Below are positions 43,622-55,214 of a stretch of 64,000 bases of DNA, piece by piece; position 1 is the stretch's first letter, and the number at the start of each line of letters is the position of its first letter. The DNA comes from Labrenzia sp. R4_2 (GTDB lineage: Bacteria > Pseudomonadota > Alphaproteobacteria > Rhizobiales > Stappiaceae), in assembly GCF_017743865.1 (NCBI RefSeq), contig NZ_JAGHRJ010000001.1:806001-870000 (forward strand), read 5' to 3'. The translations under genes were made by a program, and so were the position numbers. The notes below the pieces were generated by a model. It was not told the origin of the DNA and searched no databases. It saw nothing but the letters and a program-made list of their open reading frames with translations.

Positions 43622-44203
43622 TCAGGCTAGGCCTCTGCTGCCCGGTTTGACGGCCGGCAGCGCGGCGAGTTCCGGCGGCAGGTTGTCCGGTTCGTAGGCC
43701 GGAACCTTGTAATCCGCCAGAGCGATCACCGGAACCCCTGCATCTGCCTCACCGCCGGACCGGTCGATCAGGCAGGCAACAGCAAGAACTTCAGCACCAA
43801 GTGCTTTCAGAGACGTTACCGTTTCGCGGCTGGAGAGCCCGGTTGTGACAATATCTTCAACAATGATGACCCTTGCGCCTTCCGGCATCTCAAACCGGCG
43901 CAAACGGAACTCACCGTCTTCCCGCTCGACCCACATTGCCGGCACCTCAAGATGCCGTGCAGTTTCATAACCCGGAATAAGTCCGCCAAGGGCTGGGGAA
44001 ACAACAAAATCCAGAGGCCCGAGGTCCGCTGCCTTGATCTTCTCAGCAAGCGCCTTGCATAAGACTTCCGTCTTGTCCGGGTACATGAAAACCCGCGCCT
44101 TTTGCAGGAAAATCGGGCTGCGAAGGCCGGAAGTCAGGATAAAATGTCCTTCGAGGATGGCACCGGCATCGCGGAAAACGGACAGCACGTCGTCACGTGT
44201 CAT
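43622..44203 (-). CDS. pyrE: Orotate phosphoribosyltransferase
   Basis: A 193-residue enzyme making orotidine 5'-phosphate from orotate and PRPP. The PRPP-binding loop is [38 protein letters not shown] and [20 protein letters not shown] match the bacterial type that lacks an OMP decarboxylase fusion. It lies 31 bp after rsh in the minus-strand run. Confidence 0.96.
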   Translation of the reverse strand: MTRDDVLSVFRDAGAILEGHFILTSGLRSPIFLQKARVFMYPDKTEVLCKALAEKIKAADLGPLDFVVSPALGGLIPGYETARHLEVPAMWVEREDGEFRLRRFEMPEGARVIIVEDIVTTGLSSRETVTSLKALGAEVLAVACLIDRSGGEADAGVPVIALADYKVPAYEPDNLPPELAALPAVKPGSRGLA

Positions 44204-44234
44204 AAAGCGGGTCCTTTTGACTTGATCAGTCCGG

Positions 44235-46475
44235 TCAGCCGTTCACCCGGCTTACACTGGAAACATTCGGTTTGGAACGGAGTTGATTGATGATGCGGTT
44301 CAAGTGTTTCAAATCCCACACTTCCAAATCAATCAACATTTGATGAAAATCCGGTGCGCGTTGAAGCATTTTGACGTTATCGATGTTGCCACTGTTCTCG
44401 CCAATGACCTGCGCGATCGTTGCCAGTGATCCGGGCTCGTTGGCAGCGGAGATATCAAGCCGCGCCGGAAACCGCTCTGGATTGTTGACGTCAATATCCC
44501 AGCGCACATCAACCCAGCGCTCAGTCTCGTCGTCATATTCTTTTAGGGCAGGCGATTGTATCGGATAGATGGTCAGCCCGCCGGATGAGGTCAAGATCCC
44601 GACAATGCGATCACCGGGCACAGCGCCGCCATCTGGAGCAAAGCTGACCGGGATATCGCCGGACAAGCCCCGAATTGGCAGAGCATTGTTATCTGACCAA
44701 TCATCGCCGTCTTCAACAATTGCACCGGCAAGCCCTGTTGGAGGAATGCGAAACTTGAGACCATGGCCTTGTTTGAGGTCAAACCAGCCTTCGCCGGACG
44801 GAGGTCCTGAAATGGCGACACGTTCATCCTGATAATCGGGATGGGCGGTTTTCAATACGGTCTGGGCGCTGAGATCGCCCCGGCCTACGGCGGCCAAGAG
44901 ATCTGCAACGCTGTTTTGGTGATGCGTGTCCAAGACCGCCTCGAGAAGGTCTTCCGAGTAGCTTTTGTCGGCACGTGCAAAGGCGCGTTTGAGAATGTGC
45001 TCGCCCAGCGCGCCGTATTGCTTGCGCACCGACTCCCGGGTTGCCCGCCGGATCGCGGCACGCGCTTTTCCGGTCACGGCAATCGCTTCCCAGGCCGGTG
45101 GCGGTGTTTGCGCCTGCGACCGGATAACTTCAACCTCATCGCCATTGTGGAGCGCGGTGACCAACGGCATAATCTTGCCGTTGATCTTGCAGCCGACGCA
45201 CGTGTTGCCGATATCCGTGTGCACCGCATAAGCGAAATCGATCGGCGTCGCGCCGCGCGGCAGGGCAATCAGACGCCCTTTCGGTGTGAAGCAGAACACC
45301 TGATCGTGGAAGAGTTCCAGTTTCGTGTTTTCAAGAAACTCTTCTGGTGTGTCCCCTTGGGCCAAAAGCTCGGTGGTCCGGCGGAGCCATTCAAACGCGC
45401 GGCAATCCTCGGTGTGATTGGCAATGTTCCGCCCACCGAATTCACCGTCCTTGTAGAGCGCGTGTGCGGCAATCCCGTATTCGGCGACCCGGTCCATGTT
45501 CACTGTGCGGATTTGAAGCTCGACCCGTTGGCGGGAGGGGCCCACAATCGTCGTATGCAACGACTTGTAGTCGTTTTGCTTCGGTGTGGAGATGTAGTCT
45601 TTGAACCGGCCCGGAACCGTTGGCCAGGTCGTGTGAATCACACCAAGCACCCGGTAACAGGCTTCTAGGGTGCCAACGGTCACCCGGAATCCGTAGATAT
45701 CCGAAAGCTGTTCAAATCCGATCGCCTTGCGCTGCATCTTGCGGAAGATGGAGTAGGGGCGTTTTTCGCGGCCTTTGACCAGCGCGGCCATGCCTCTTTC
45801 CGACAAGCGCTCGGTCAGGGTCGTCTCAATGTCGAGAATCAGATCCTTGTTGCGCTCTCTGAGGTCTTCCAGACGTTCGTTGATCGTCTCGTAAGCTTCC
45901 GGATTGAGCGTATGGAAGGAGATGTCCTCCAGCTCTTCCCGCATGTCATGCATGCCCATGCGACCGGCGAGGGGCGCATAGATCTCCATGGTTTCTTCCG
46001 CGATCCGGCCGCGCTTGTGCTCCGGCATGTGATGGAGCGTCCGCATGTTGTGCAACCGGTCGGCGAGCTTCACCAACAGGACACGGACATCATCTGCGAT
46101 TGCGAGCAAAAGTTTTCTGAAATTTTCCGCCTGCTTTGCTTTTCGGGATACCAGATCCAGGCGGCTGATCTTGGTCAGGCCATCGACGAGTTTGCCGATC
46201 TCTTCGCCGAACAGAGAATCGATCTCGGTGCGGGTCGCGTCCGTATCTTCGATGGTGTCGTGAAGCAGCGCAACGGCAATCGTCGCATCATCCAGCCGCA
46301 AATCCGTAAGGATCGCAGCAACTTCCAGAGGATGAGAAAAATAGGGGTCACCGGAGGCCCGCATTTGCGAGCCGTGTTTTTGCATGGCGTAAACGTAAGC
46401 CTTGTTGAGCAAGGCTTCGTCGGCATCAGGGTTGTAGCGGGTGACACGCTCAACCAATTCATATTGACGCATCAT
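44235..46475 (-). CDS. Bifunctional (p)ppGpp synthetase/hydrolase (Rsh)
   Basis: A 746-residue stringent-response enzyme, usually the only long Rel/Spo homologue in Rhizobiales. The HD hydrolase has [20 protein letters not shown] and [18 protein letters not shown]. The synthetase contains [20 protein letters not shown] and [14 protein letters not shown] domain ([20 protein letters not shown]) and a C-terminal ACT domain ([20 protein letters not shown]) follow. The intact HD motif implies both synthesis and hydrolysis. It starts at [11 protein letters not shown], downstream of rpoZ. Common symbols are rsh, relA and spoT. Confidence 0.96.
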   Translation of the reverse strand: MMRQYELVERVTRYNPDADEALLNKAYVYAMQKHGSQMRASGDPYFSHPLEVAAILTDLRLDDATIAVALLHDTIEDTDATRTEIDSLFGEEIGKLVDGLTKISRLDLVSRKAKQAENFRKLLLAIADDVRVLLVKLADRLHNMRTLHHMPEHKRGRIAEETMEIYAPLAGRMGMHDMREELEDISFHTLNPEAYETINERLEDLRERNKDLILDIETTLTERLSERGMAALVKGREKRPYSIFRKMQRKAIGFEQLSDIYGFRVTVGTLEACYRVLGVIHTTWPTVPGRFKDYISTPKQNDYKSLHTTIVGPSRQRVELQIRTVNMDRVAEYGIAAHALYKDGEFGGRNIANHTEDCRAFEWLRRTTELLAQGDTPEEFLENTKLELFHDQVFCFTPKGRLIALPRGATPIDFAYAVHTDIGNTCVGCKINGKIMPLVTALHNGDEVEVIRSQAQTPPPAWEAIAVTGKARAAIRRATRESVRKQYGALGEHILKRAFARADKSYSEDLLEAVLDTHHQNSVADLLAAVGRGDLSAQTVLKTAHPDYQDERVAISGPPSGEGWFDLKQGHGLKFRIPPTGLAGAIVEDGDDWSDNNALPIRGLSGDIPVSFAPDGGAVPGDRIVGILTSSGGLTIYPIQSPALKEYDDETERWVDVRWDIDVNNPERFPARLDISAANEPGSLATIAQVIGENSGNIDNVKMLQRAPDFHQMLIDLEVWDLKHLNRIINQLRSKPNVSSVSRVNG

Positions 46476-46578
46476 GGTCGAGACTGACCCATGCAACCGC
46501 CAACATACAAGGCGGAACTGATTAGCTGCGGCCAGAGCGCCAGGTCAGTCCAGCAACGCTCCAGCCATGAGAATGTTA

Positions 46579-46980
46579 TCAAATATCGTCGGTCCGCTCA
46601 GGCGGCACAAGGCCTTCCAGGCCGCGCAGAAGATCTTCTTCTGTCATGCGGTCGAACTCGACGGCACTGTCGTCAACTGTGTTGACCTGAGTGACCTGCT
46701 GTTGACCTGGAACGGCCACAACCGGAACAGATTCGGCTTCCGGCTCATCCACTTCAACGAATTTTTGAAGCGAGTGAATCAGATCTTCTTTCATGTCTTC
46801 GGGGCTGACGGTCTGTTCGGCGATTTCACGCAGAGCGACAACAGGATTCTTGTCGTTGTCGCGATCGATCGTCAACGGAGAACCACTGGAAATCATGCGA
46901 GCGCGATGCGCAGCAAGCAGCACCAGCTCAAACCGGTTTTCGACCTTGTCGATACAATCCTCGACGGTCACGCGCGCCAT
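46579..46980 (-). CDS. rpoZ: DNA-directed RNA polymerase subunit omega
   Basis: A 133-residue subunit that chaperones beta' into the polymerase. The N-terminus [20 protein letters not shown] followed by [13 protein letters not shown] is diagnostic, and [12 protein letters not shown] is the second conserved block. GGAGA precedes the ATG. The acidic C-terminal tail is typical of Alphaproteobacteria. It heads the minus-strand run rpoZ-rsh-pyrE. Confidence 0.97.
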   Translation of the reverse strand: MARVTVEDCIDKVENRFELVLLAAHRARMISSGSPLTIDRDNDKNPVVALREIAEQTVSPEDMKEDLIHSLQKFVEVDEPEAESVPVVAVPGQQQVTQVNTVDDSAVEFDRMTEEDLLRGLEGLVPPERTDDI

Positions 46981-47360
46981 TCGACGTCTCCATAGCTTTA
47001 GGAACAAGAACTTCAAGCGTATAGTGATGCCCTTGGCAAAAAGCAACCCCTTGTCGAAAATCCGGGGAGACGGCGGAAATTATACAAAAATCCGGTTATT
47101 TTTTCACAGCCTGCGCGCCATAGCCGTTGCGGCTTGGAGAGGAGATAGTGTACGCCAGTCCTTAGCGCCCTATAACTAAAAAGGCGTTCTAGAAGAACTA
47201 AAAATAATCTGATCACGCGAATGGCGAGAAAGCGGCCAGTGATCGGAAGTTATATGCGGTCATTTTGTTTTTGTTCCGTGAGGTTCCTTTGGTGGGAAGG
47301 AAACTCGGGTCAGCGGTCTCAAACAGGATGCGCATACCACTTAGAAGGGTTTCAATATAA
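46981..47360. promoter_or_regulatory. Divergent region between rpoZ and the NYN-domain gene
   Basis: This 380-bp gap holds the promoters of the rpoZ-rsh operon and of the NYN gene. It contains an AT-rich block (AACTAAAAATAATC near 47200) and the near-palindrome GTTCTAGAAGAAC near 47186. I see no gene in it. Confidence 0.5.
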
Positions 47361-47951
47361 ATGTTTGATGCACGAGAAAAGGTTGCCTTGTTCATCGACG
47401 GTGCAAACTTGTATTCGACTGCCAAGGCCATCGGCTTTGACATTGATTACAAGCGTCTGCTGAAGGAATTTCAAGGCCAGGCCTATCTGTTGCGTGCCTA
47501 CTATTACACGGCGCTGATTGAGGATCAGGAATATTCCTCCATCCGTCCGTTGATCGATTGGCTCGACTACAATGGCTATAAGGTCATCACGAAGCCTGTG
47601 AAGGAGTTCGTTGACAGTGCGGGACGCCGCAAAGTCAAAGGCAATATGGATATCGAGCTTGCTGTTGATGCCATGGAACTTGTGGAATCCGTGGATCACA
47701 TCGTGCTCTTCTCCGGTGACGGCGATTTCCGCTCACTGGTCGAAGCGCTACAGCGTAAGGGCCGCAAGGTTAGTGTTGTATCAACCTTGAAAACACAGCC
47801 GCCGATGATTGCCGATGATCTGCGCCGCCAGGCCGATCACTTTATCGATCTGGCAAGTCTTGCCAACAAAATCGGCCGGGATCCGTCCGAGCGTCCTCAG
47901 CGTCCTCCAATGCCGGAGGTCGATGACGAGGATGACGACGACGATTACTAA
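47361..47951 (+). CDS. NYN-domain (LabA/DUF88) putative ribonuclease
   Basis: A 196-residue PIN-like NYN protein. The acidic active-site residues lie in KVALFIDGANLYSTAKAIGF, GNMDIELAVDAMELVES and VLFSGDGDFRSLVEALQRKG, in the correct order for the LabA/DUF88 group. Family members act on RNA or are regulatory. The C-terminus is a strongly acidic tail (VDDEDDDDDY). It is 10 bp upstream of the uracil-DNA glycosylase gene and likely in one operon. Confidence 0.9.
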   Translation: MFDAREKVALFIDGANLYSTAKAIGFDIDYKRLLKEFQGQAYLLRAYYYTALIEDQEYSSIRPLIDWLDYNGYKVITKPVKEFVDSAGRRKVKGNMDIELAVDAMELVESVDHIVLFSGDGDFRSLVEALQRKGRKVSVVSTLKTQPPMIADDLRRQADHFIDLASLANKIGRDPSERPQRPPMPEVDDEDDDDDY

Positions 47952-47961
47952 GAGCGGTTAG

Positions 47962-48621
47962 ATGCCGGTCCATGATGTTCAGGCTACGCCCGTCGATCCG
48001 CCTCTGGATTGCCGGGCGTGCCCTCGTTTGGTTGAATTTCGGGAAGGTCTTCAGGCCGAGCATCCCGAATGGTTCAATGCGCCGGTGCCGTCCTTCACGT
48101 CACCAGACCCGAGATTGCTTGTCATTGGACTGGCGCCGGGCATGCGCGGTGCCAATGCGACCGGGCGCCCGTTCACCGGCGACTATGCCGGTGATCTCCT
48201 CTACAAGACCATGTTGGATTTCGGTTTCGCTGAGGGGACGTACAAAGCGCGGCCGGACGATGGATTGGTGCTGACTGACGCGCTGATTACAAACGCCGTG
48301 CGCTGTTTGCCGCCGCAGAATAAACCAACCGGACCCGAAATAAAGACCTGCCGGCCTTACTTGTTGTCGACACTTGCTGCCAACCCGTCTATCCGGGCGG
48401 TCTTGGCGCTTGGCCGGATTGCGCACGAGACGTTTTTGACGGCCTTGGAGTTGAAACGGTCCCAATTCCCGTTTTCCCACAATGGCCGTCATGAACTTTC
48501 GGGAACCGATCTTGTCTTGTTCGACAGTTACCACTGCTCCCGGTACAACACGAATACAGGGCGTTTGACCGAAGACATGTTCCGCGATGTCTTCACGTCG
48601 ATCCGTCAGCACATTCCGTAG
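47962..48621 (+). CDS. Family 5 uracil-DNA glycosylase (UDGb-type, Fe-S)
   Basis: A 219-residue base-excision repair enzyme. Motif A is LAPGMRGANATGRPFTGDYA and motif B SYHCSRYNTNTGRLTEDMF; family 5 usually has SYHPSR, so a Cys replaces Pro here. The cysteines for a [4Fe-4S] cluster are in CRACPRL and in AVRCLPPQNKPTGPEIKTCR. It removes uracil and probably other deaminated bases. It follows the NYN gene by 10 bp and converges on bpt with 6 bp between stops. Confidence 0.9.
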   Translation: MPVHDVQATPVDPPLDCRACPRLVEFREGLQAEHPEWFNAPVPSFTSPDPRLLVIGLAPGMRGANATGRPFTGDYAGDLLYKTMLDFGFAEGTYKARPDDGLVLTDALITNAVRCLPPQNKPTGPEIKTCRPYLLSTLAANPSIRAVLALGRIAHETFLTALELKRSQFPFSHNGRHELSGTDLVLFDSYHCSRYNTNTGRLTEDMFRDVFTSIRQHIP

Positions 48622-48627
48622 GAAGCG

Positions 48628-49407
48628 TCAGTCTTTTGTTTGTTCGCCGGGCCCACTCGGCGCGTCGACTGTCGTCCAGCCGTCCGGCCCCAGATGTTCT
48701 TGTGGCCGGAATCGCGCCTTGTATGCCATCTTGACCGAGCCATCGACCCAATAACCGAGATAGATGAAGGGCAGGCGGAGTTTTCGCGCGCGCTCGATGT
48801 GATCGAGAATCATATAGGTGCCGAGCGCGGTCTCGGTGAAAGCGGGATCGTAGAAGGAATACACCATCGACAGGCCATCGCTGAGCTGGTCGCTCAAAGC
48901 AACGCCAAGCAGCGGCCCGGTCCCGGCCCCTGTTATGAATGTATCCGGTCCGCGTTTGCGATACTCGATCACCATCGTCTCGACATGCGTATCCTCCACC
49001 ATCATGGCGTAGTCGAGGATACTCATCTCGGTCATGCCGCCGTCTTCGTGGCGCGCCTGCAGGTAATCGCGAAAAAGATCATATTGTTCGGCCGATGGAC
49101 TCGGCGGAAGGCGGGCTCCGATCACATCCGCCCCGGATTTCCAAACCCTCTTGAGCGATTTGGTCCACTTGAAGTCGTCGACGCGAACACGCACGGAGAC
49201 GCAAGCCTGGCAGTTCTCGCAGGCCGGGCGATAGGCGATGTTCTGACTGCGGCGGAATCCACCTTGTGTGAGCACTTCGTTAAGCGCGGGGGCGCCGTGG
49301 CCGACGAGATGCGTGAACACCTTGCGCTCCTGCAAACCCTCAAGATAGGGGCAGGGCGCGGGGGCAGTCAGATAAAACTGCGGATGGTCGGTCGGGTGGC
49401 GTGTCAC
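48628..49407 (-). CDS. bpt: Aspartate/glutamate leucyltransferase (N-end rule)
   Basis: A 259-residue aminoacyl-tRNA transferase that adds leucine to proteins with N-terminal Asp or Glu, marking them for ClpAP via ClpS. Conserved segments are [39 protein letters not shown] and [20 protein letters not shown]. The start is a GTG at 49407 with TAGGA upstream. In Rhizobiales it is commonly near hemB and an RDD gene, as here. Confidence 0.94.
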   Translation of the reverse strand: MTRHPTDHPQFYLTAPAPCPYLEGLQERKVFTHLVGHGAPALNEVLTQGGFRRSQNIAYRPACENCQACVSVRVRVDDFKWTKSLKRVWKSGADVIGARLPPSPSAEQYDLFRDYLQARHEDGGMTEMSILDYAMMVEDTHVETMVIEYRKRGPDTFITGAGTGPLLGVALSDQLSDGLSMVYSFYDPAFTETALGTYMILDHIERARKLRLPFIYLGYWVDGSVKMAYKARFRPQEHLGPDGWTTVDAPSGPGEQTKD

Positions 49408-49437
49408 CAGATATTCCTACGGCGTAAAAGTCGTCCC

Positions 49438-51276
49438 TCACAGCCCATAGTACCATGGTGCGATCAGGGAGAAGGTCAACCATAAAACAAGCGCCAGCGG
49501 GACGCCAGCACGCAGGAAATCAGCAAAACGGTAATGTCCGGGCCCCATCACAATCAGGTTGGTTTGATATCCAACGGGCGTGGCAAACGACGTGTTCGCG
49601 GCAATGATCAGGCAGACAATAAAGGCTTCTGGCGGCTGGCCGATCTGATCAGCGAGATTGATGGCAATGGGTGTGAAGAGGACCGCGGCCGCGTTGTTCG
49701 ACAGGAAGTTCGTCAGGATCATCACCATAAAGAACAAGGCGGACAGGACGACGCCAGGCGGGCTGCCGTGAAGGATGTCGGCAAGTGACATGGCAATAGC
49801 CGAGGCGCCCCCGGTGGATTCCAGGGCGACCGCTCCGGCAAGAGAGGCGCCGACCAACATGAATATCCGGCTATCGATGGCCCGCATGGCCTGACGGATG
49901 TTGAGGCATCCGGAGGCGATCATGGCAAAGGTCCCGGCAACGGCCGTGGACACAATCGGTACCAGGCCTGAGGCTGCGAGCGCGACAACGCAGGCAAAAA
50001 TCGCCAATGCTCTCGGCGCATAGCGTTTGCGTGGAACTTCTGCCGTCGACCAATCAAGCAGCAGGACATCGCGGTTTCCGCGCAGCCGTGCGATATCTTC
50101 TTCAGAACCTGCGACTAGCAGTACGTCACCAGCTTCCAGGCGGATATCATTCATGGCCATGCGCGGCATGCGGCTGCGGCGCTGAATGCCCATCACAAGA
50201 CAGCCGGTTTCTGTATAGAAGCCGGATTGCGGCAGGGTGCGGCCCATAAGGCGCGAAGCGGGGGCCACGACAGCTTCCGCAAGGCTGAGGGAACCATCCT
50301 GGTTTGGCGTGGCCTCTCGGCCGGTTACATTGGTCTCGCCCCCATCCGTTTCCATCAACGGCTGGCGCCGTGCCAGAGCGTTTGCAAGGGCAGTGCGGGT
50401 TGCAGCAACAATCACGGTATCGCCTGGAGACAGGATAACATTCTCAAAGGGCGGAAGAAGCGGTTGCTGGCCACGCTGTACCAGGCGGACGGTCATGTCC
50501 TTGAGGCTTGGAAACATGCCAGAGACGGCTTCGGTGCCGACCAGCGGATGCTCATAGGTGATTTCGATCTGGGCGATGAACTGCTTGCCGGACGTTGCCT
50601 GAAACTCTTCAGCCATGGTTTTGCGATTGCGCATCAGGTGCGGCATGACGAACAAAACGTAGAGGATTCCGGCACCGGCCACCATGATTCCGATTGGGGT
50701 GAAGCTGAAGAAGGTCAGCTTCAGATCCGAGGACTGCGCCGCGTAATTGGCCACCAAGAGGTTGGTCGAAGACCCAATCAGTGTGGTCATGCCGCCGAGA
50801 ATTGCGATGAAGGAGAGGGGCATCAACACCCGTGAGGCCGATTGCCCGGCTGTGGCTGCCACGGCGGTCAGGATCGGCAGAAACATCACAACCACTGGCG
50901 TGTTGTTCAAAAACGCGCTGAGGACGGCGACGGCCAGCAGGATTGGGGCGGTCGCCCATTTTGACCGTCCACGGGTCCAGCGGACGATCGCTTTGGCAGG
51001 TCCTTCCAGGGCATCTGTCTGGAACAGGCCCTGACCGATGACGAGCAGGCAGATGACAGTGATGAGGGCCGGATTGGCAAAGCCTTCCAGAAAATCTCCC
51101 GTTGCAACGCGTGATCCGTCGCTGTGAAAGACCGGTATCAGCGAAAATATTACAATGAAGCTGGTGACGGATCCGAGCGCGACCGTTTCGATCGGGTAAC
51201 GCTCAAGCGCATACAAGACGACGGTGGCGGTCAGGACCACAAAGGTCAACGCCATCGCGATATCAACTGAGAGCAT
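49438..51276 (-). CDS. SLC13/DASS-family permease with central RCK_C domains
   Basis: A 612-residue inner-membrane transporter with about ten or more hydrophobic segments in two halves (residues 1-205 and 405-612), separated by a cytosolic region with two RCK_C/TrkA_C-like modules (IEITYEHPLVGTEAVSGMFP, LRLEAGDVLLVAGSEEDIAR-type sequence). The hairpin motifs FLNNTPVVVMFLPILTAVA and NFLSNNAAAVLFTPIAINLA are the paired SNN/TP sites of Na+-coupled dicarboxylate or sulfate transporters. Substrate unknown, with sulfate or other anion most likely. Monocistronic; 30 bp separate it from bpt. Confidence 0.88.
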   Translation of the reverse strand: MLSVDIAMALTFVVLTATVVLYALERYPIETVALGSVTSFIVIFSLIPVFHSDGSRVATGDFLEGFANPALITVICLLVIGQGLFQTDALEGPAKAIVRWTRGRSKWATAPILLAVAVLSAFLNNTPVVVMFLPILTAVAATAGQSASRVLMPLSFIAILGGMTTLIGSSTNLLVANYAAQSSDLKLTFFSFTPIGIMVAGAGILYVLFVMPHLMRNRKTMAEEFQATSGKQFIAQIEITYEHPLVGTEAVSGMFPSLKDMTVRLVQRGQQPLLPPFENVILSPGDTVIVAATRTALANALARRQPLMETDGGETNVTGREATPNQDGSLSLAEAVVAPASRLMGRTLPQSGFYTETGCLVMGIQRRSRMPRMAMNDIRLEAGDVLLVAGSEEDIARLRGNRDVLLLDWSTAEVPRKRYAPRALAIFACVVALAASGLVPIVSTAVAGTFAMIASGCLNIRQAMRAIDSRIFMLVGASLAGAVALESTGGASAIAMSLADILHGSPPGVVLSALFFMVMILTNFLSNNAAAVLFTPIAINLADQIGQPPEAFIVCLIIAANTSFATPVGYQTNLIVMGPGHYRFADFLRAGVPLALVLWLTFSLIAPWYYGL

Positions 51277-51431
51277 TCACCCGCCTAGATCCTAACTGCC
51301 CATTTCTTCTGGCAGTTTAGACCAGCCGCTTTGGGCTTTGGAAGGGCTCACCTTTCGAATTCACACCCTGAACGCTGCTCATATTTCATGCAGAGCGTTG
51401 AAATAAGATCATTTTTTCTCTGAGCAAGAAA

Positions 51432-51947
51432 TCACGCAGTGGCGGAATGCTCGCTGGTATAGGCCCGGTGGTAGGCCGAATTGATCACCACAGTCCCCAG
51501 GATCAGGTCATGCAACAGGCGCTTGCGGTCCGAGAATAGGGATACCAGCAGCACGAACGGCGTGAGCAGGGAGATGGAAAACCAGAACAGCAACAGGTGC
51601 ACGGCGGCCAGCAGCGGGTAGGGTTTTGCGCCATACCAAAGCCGCATCTCAAGACCCATCGCGCGCATACCAATTGTGGAGGCGCTTGGTCCGCCCAGTG
51701 TGAACGCGACATAAATCAGCGCGACGGACACCGGCAGGATTGCGTAAAGCAGAAAGCCAAGACCCAGGGTGAAGACGCCGAGAATAAACACCAGAATGCC
51801 CGCGCCAAGTGTCAGCAAGGTGATCACGAACGCATCGATAATGAAAGCGAAAATCCGGCGGCTGCGCACGCCCTCAAACAGCTCCGGTTGCAGGAGCGGA
51901 TCAAATGCGTCTTGCCTGGAGGATCGGGACGATGTGTCGGCGGACAT
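51432..51947 (-). CDS. RDD-domain membrane protein
   Basis: A 171-residue protein with three hydrophobic segments. RRIFAFIIDAFVITLLTLGA starts the RDD domain, GPSASTIGMRAMGLEMRLWY is the conserved mid segment and SDRKRLLHDLILGTVVIN is the RDD-type C-terminal loop. Members are implicated in transport or ion homeostasis. MSADTSSRSSR is chosen as the start; the longer frame to 52013 runs into the stop of the next gene. It belongs to the hemB-RDD-bpt neighbourhood. Confidence 0.87.
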   Translation of the reverse strand: MSADTSSRSSRQDAFDPLLQPELFEGVRSRRIFAFIIDAFVITLLTLGAGILVFILGVFTLGLGFLLYAILPVSVALIYVAFTLGGPSASTIGMRAMGLEMRLWYGAKPYPLLAAVHLLLFWFSISLLTPFVLLVSLFSDRKRLLHDLILGTVVINSAYHRAYTSEHSATA

Positions 51948-52009
51948 GAAATAAGCTCTCCAATTCGTGATGGGCTGGATATGGGGACGGAGAGCGCAAT
52001 TCGCAATTA

Positions 52010-52645
52010 TCACTCATCCCCACAATCAATGAGTTCGTTGTCAAAAAAGTTTTCGGCTGCGTCCACTGCAGCCTTCCAACTTTCAACGTGCGTTTTTGAA
52101 AGACTAATGTTCGACGCCCATCCGTTGGGCCGGTAACTTTGGACACGGCATTTCTTGACCTCAGGATTAGTCGAGCAGCTGACGGTTACAGCCGAATAAG
52201 GACCATGCACTGCAGTTGAGTGAAACATCCGAATAGACGTCGGTACTAAACATCTCTTGTCGCCTGCTTCGACTCGCTCTGTTAGACCGAATCTGTATGG
52301 CACAGCCTCACAAAATCGTCGGGTTCGTCCGCCAAAGTTGATGAGATCCTGGCGCGCTGAGGGCTGGAATTTACTGTAATGTACCGTTAATCCGAGCTCT
52401 CTATCCCCCTCAGAGTGACGGGGCTGAGCGTCTGAAAAACTAACCCAAAACCTTGGATTGGTTCGGGCAGCAAAATAATTGCCTTTCGGAAACTCCACAT
52501 CACCGCGCTTGTGCTTCAAACAAACGTCACCGTATCTGTAATATGCGTATCCTTTCCAGTAATCATAAATATGATAACCAGCATAGGTCGAAAAAAACAG
52601 CAGCGCTAAGAAGCCAAAAACAAATCTAGATTGACTCTTTTTCAT
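52010..52645 (-). CDS. Hypothetical membrane-anchored, cysteine-containing protein (orphan)
   Basis: A 211-residue protein I do not recognise. MKKSQSRFVFGFLALLFFST followed by YAGYHIYDYW is an N-terminal membrane anchor or signal; the rest is a predicted exported domain with six cysteines (VCLKHKRG, RFCEAVPY, KRCLVPTS, SCSTNPEVKKCR, IDCGDE), suggesting disulfide bonds. Its GC content is visibly lower than its neighbours and it sits between hemB and the RDD gene, which are usually adjacent. This suggests a recently acquired or fast-evolving gene. A palindromic repeat precedes it. Confidence 0.6.
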   Translation of the reverse strand: MKKSQSRFVFGFLALLFFSTYAGYHIYDYWKGYAYYRYGDVCLKHKRGDVEFPKGNYFAARTNPRFWVSFSDAQPRHSEGDRELGLTVHYSKFQPSARQDLINFGGRTRRFCEAVPYRFGLTERVEAGDKRCLVPTSIRMFHSTAVHGPYSAVTVSCSTNPEVKKCRVQSYRPNGWASNISLSKTHVESWKAAVDAAENFFDNELIDCGDE

Positions 52646-52713
52646 TTTTTAAGATCATCCCGGATTTGATCTAGGGGCGCTTAGCTAGTGTTGAGACTGT
52701 TCTCCTAAAGTGA

Positions 52714-52733
52714 CCCCGGCTCGAAGGCCGGGG
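52714..52733. repeat. CCCCGGC palindrome between hemB and the orphan gene
   Basis: CCCCGGC-TCGAAG-GCCGGGG forms a perfect 7-bp stem with a 6-base loop, the same core as the repeats at 1882 and 15250. It may limit read-through from hemB into the orphan gene, but there is no T-run. Confidence 0.55.
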
Positions 52734-52756
52734 CGGAAATTGGCTGTTAGCAGATC

Positions 52757-53809
<1,053 letters not shown>

Positions 53810-54020
53810 TTAGGTGAGAAAATTCAGATCGGATGTCCGCCGGACATTTGTGCCACATTATCACGCAGATTTCTGACGTCCAACATTCTGTAAAGCAGCT
53901 GAAATTAAATACAAAAAAGAGATTGTTTGACGTTTGCGTCAAATGTGGTTTTATGCGCGTCAGAAATCAAACACATCCTGTATGGCTAGAATCGGCCGTG
54001 CAGGTTCCCGGGAGGATATC

Positions 54021-55160
54021 GTGGACTTTCAACTGAACGAAGACCGGCGGGCAATTCGTGATATGGCGGCAAGCTTTGCGCGGGAAGAACTCGCCCCGCA
54101 TGCCGCGCAGTGGGATGAAGACAGCCATTTCCCAATTCCTGTCATGCGCAAAGCGGCCGAACTCGGACTTGCCGGAATTTACGTCCGGGACGATGTCGGG
54201 GGCTCCGCTCTGACCCGTTTGGACGCAGCGCTTATCTTTGAAGAACTGTCGAAGGGGTGCACGTCGACCGCTGCGTATTTGTCGATCCACAACATGGTCG
54301 CCTGGATCATCGATACGTTCGGCAATGAAGACCTGCGCCAGAAGTTTCTGCCGAAACTCTGCACCATGGAACTCCTGACCAGCTACTGCCTGACCGAGCC
54401 AGGATCAGGCTCGGACGCAGCCGCCTTGCGGACCACAGCCAAGGATGATGGCGATCACTATATCCTCAACGGTTCCAAGGCTTTCATTTCCGGCGGTGGT
54501 GTCAGCGATCTTTATGCGGTGATGGTCCGGACCGGTGATGAAGGGCCGGGCGGGATTTCTTGCCTGCTCGTGGAAAAAGGCACACCGGGCCTCAGCTTTG
54601 GTGCGAACGAAGTGAAAATGGGCTGGAAGAGCCAGCCGACCGCGCAGGTGAACTTCCAGGATTGCCGTGTTCCAAAGTCCAACCTCATCGGTGTCGAGGG
54701 CCAAGGCTTTAAGATCGCAATGGCCGCGCTTGATGGCGGGCGCTTGAACATCGGTGCCTGCTCGATCGGCCCGGCACAGGAATGCCTCGACCAGGCGATT
54801 GCTTACATGCGGGAGCGCAAGCAGTTCGGCAAACCGCTGACGGCTTTCCAGGCGCTTCAGTTCCGCCTTGCCGATATGGCGACCGAGTTGGAGGCCGCAC
54901 GCCTGCTCCTTTATAAGGCGGCAACCGAGGTGGATGCAAAAACGCCGGATGCACCGAAGTTTGCGGCCATGGCCAAGCGCTTGGCAACGGACACCGGTTT
55001 CAAGGTGGTGAACGACGCGCTGCAACTGCATGGCGGCTATGGATACCTGCGGGACTATCCGATCGAGCGGTTCTTGCGCGACGTTCGCGTGCACCAGATC
55101 CTGGAAGGCACCAATGAGGTCATGCGCTTGATCATCTCACGGCATCTCCTGAAAGACTGA
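54021..55160 (+). CDS. Acyl-CoA dehydrogenase, isobutyryl-CoA dehydrogenase-like
   Basis: A 379-residue FAD enzyme of branched-chain amino-acid breakdown. [20 protein letters not shown] is the FAD/substrate motif, [20 protein letters not shown] and [20 protein letters not shown] the C-terminal motifs, and the base glutamate lies in [18 protein letters not shown] precedes the GTG at 54021 by 4 bases, and the product then starts [15 protein letters not shown], as in the family; the open frame upstream to 53934 is not family-like. The HIBCH and mmsB genes downstream favour valine (isobutyryl-CoA) as substrate over isovaleryl- or 2-methylbutyryl-CoA. Confidence 0.9.
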   Translation: MDFQLNEDRRAIRDMAASFAREELAPHAAQWDEDSHFPIPVMRKAAELGLAGIYVRDDVGGSALTRLDAALIFEELSKGCTSTAAYLSIHNMVAWIIDTFGNEDLRQKFLPKLCTMELLTSYCLTEPGSGSDAAALRTTAKDDGDHYILNGSKAFISGGGVSDLYAVMVRTGDEGPGGISCLLVEKGTPGLSFGANEVKMGWKSQPTAQVNFQDCRVPKSNLIGVEGQGFKIAMAALDGGRLNIGACSIGPAQECLDQAIAYMRERKQFGKPLTAFQALQFRLADMATELEAARLLLYKAATEVDAKTPDAPKFAAMAKRLATDTGFKVVNDALQLHGGYGYLRDYPIERFLRDVRVHQILEGTNEVMRLIISRHLLKD

Positions 55161-55214
55161 CCGTCTTCTCACGGCGAAAACACGACCACTTTTCCAGTTT
55201 CCTGAGGACATGCA

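Noticed and set aside
47180..47200. GTTCTAGAAGAAC as a possible LexA box
   Set aside because: The alphaproteobacterial LexA site is a direct repeat GTTC-N7-GTTC; here the halves are inverted with 5-base spacing, so it does not fit.
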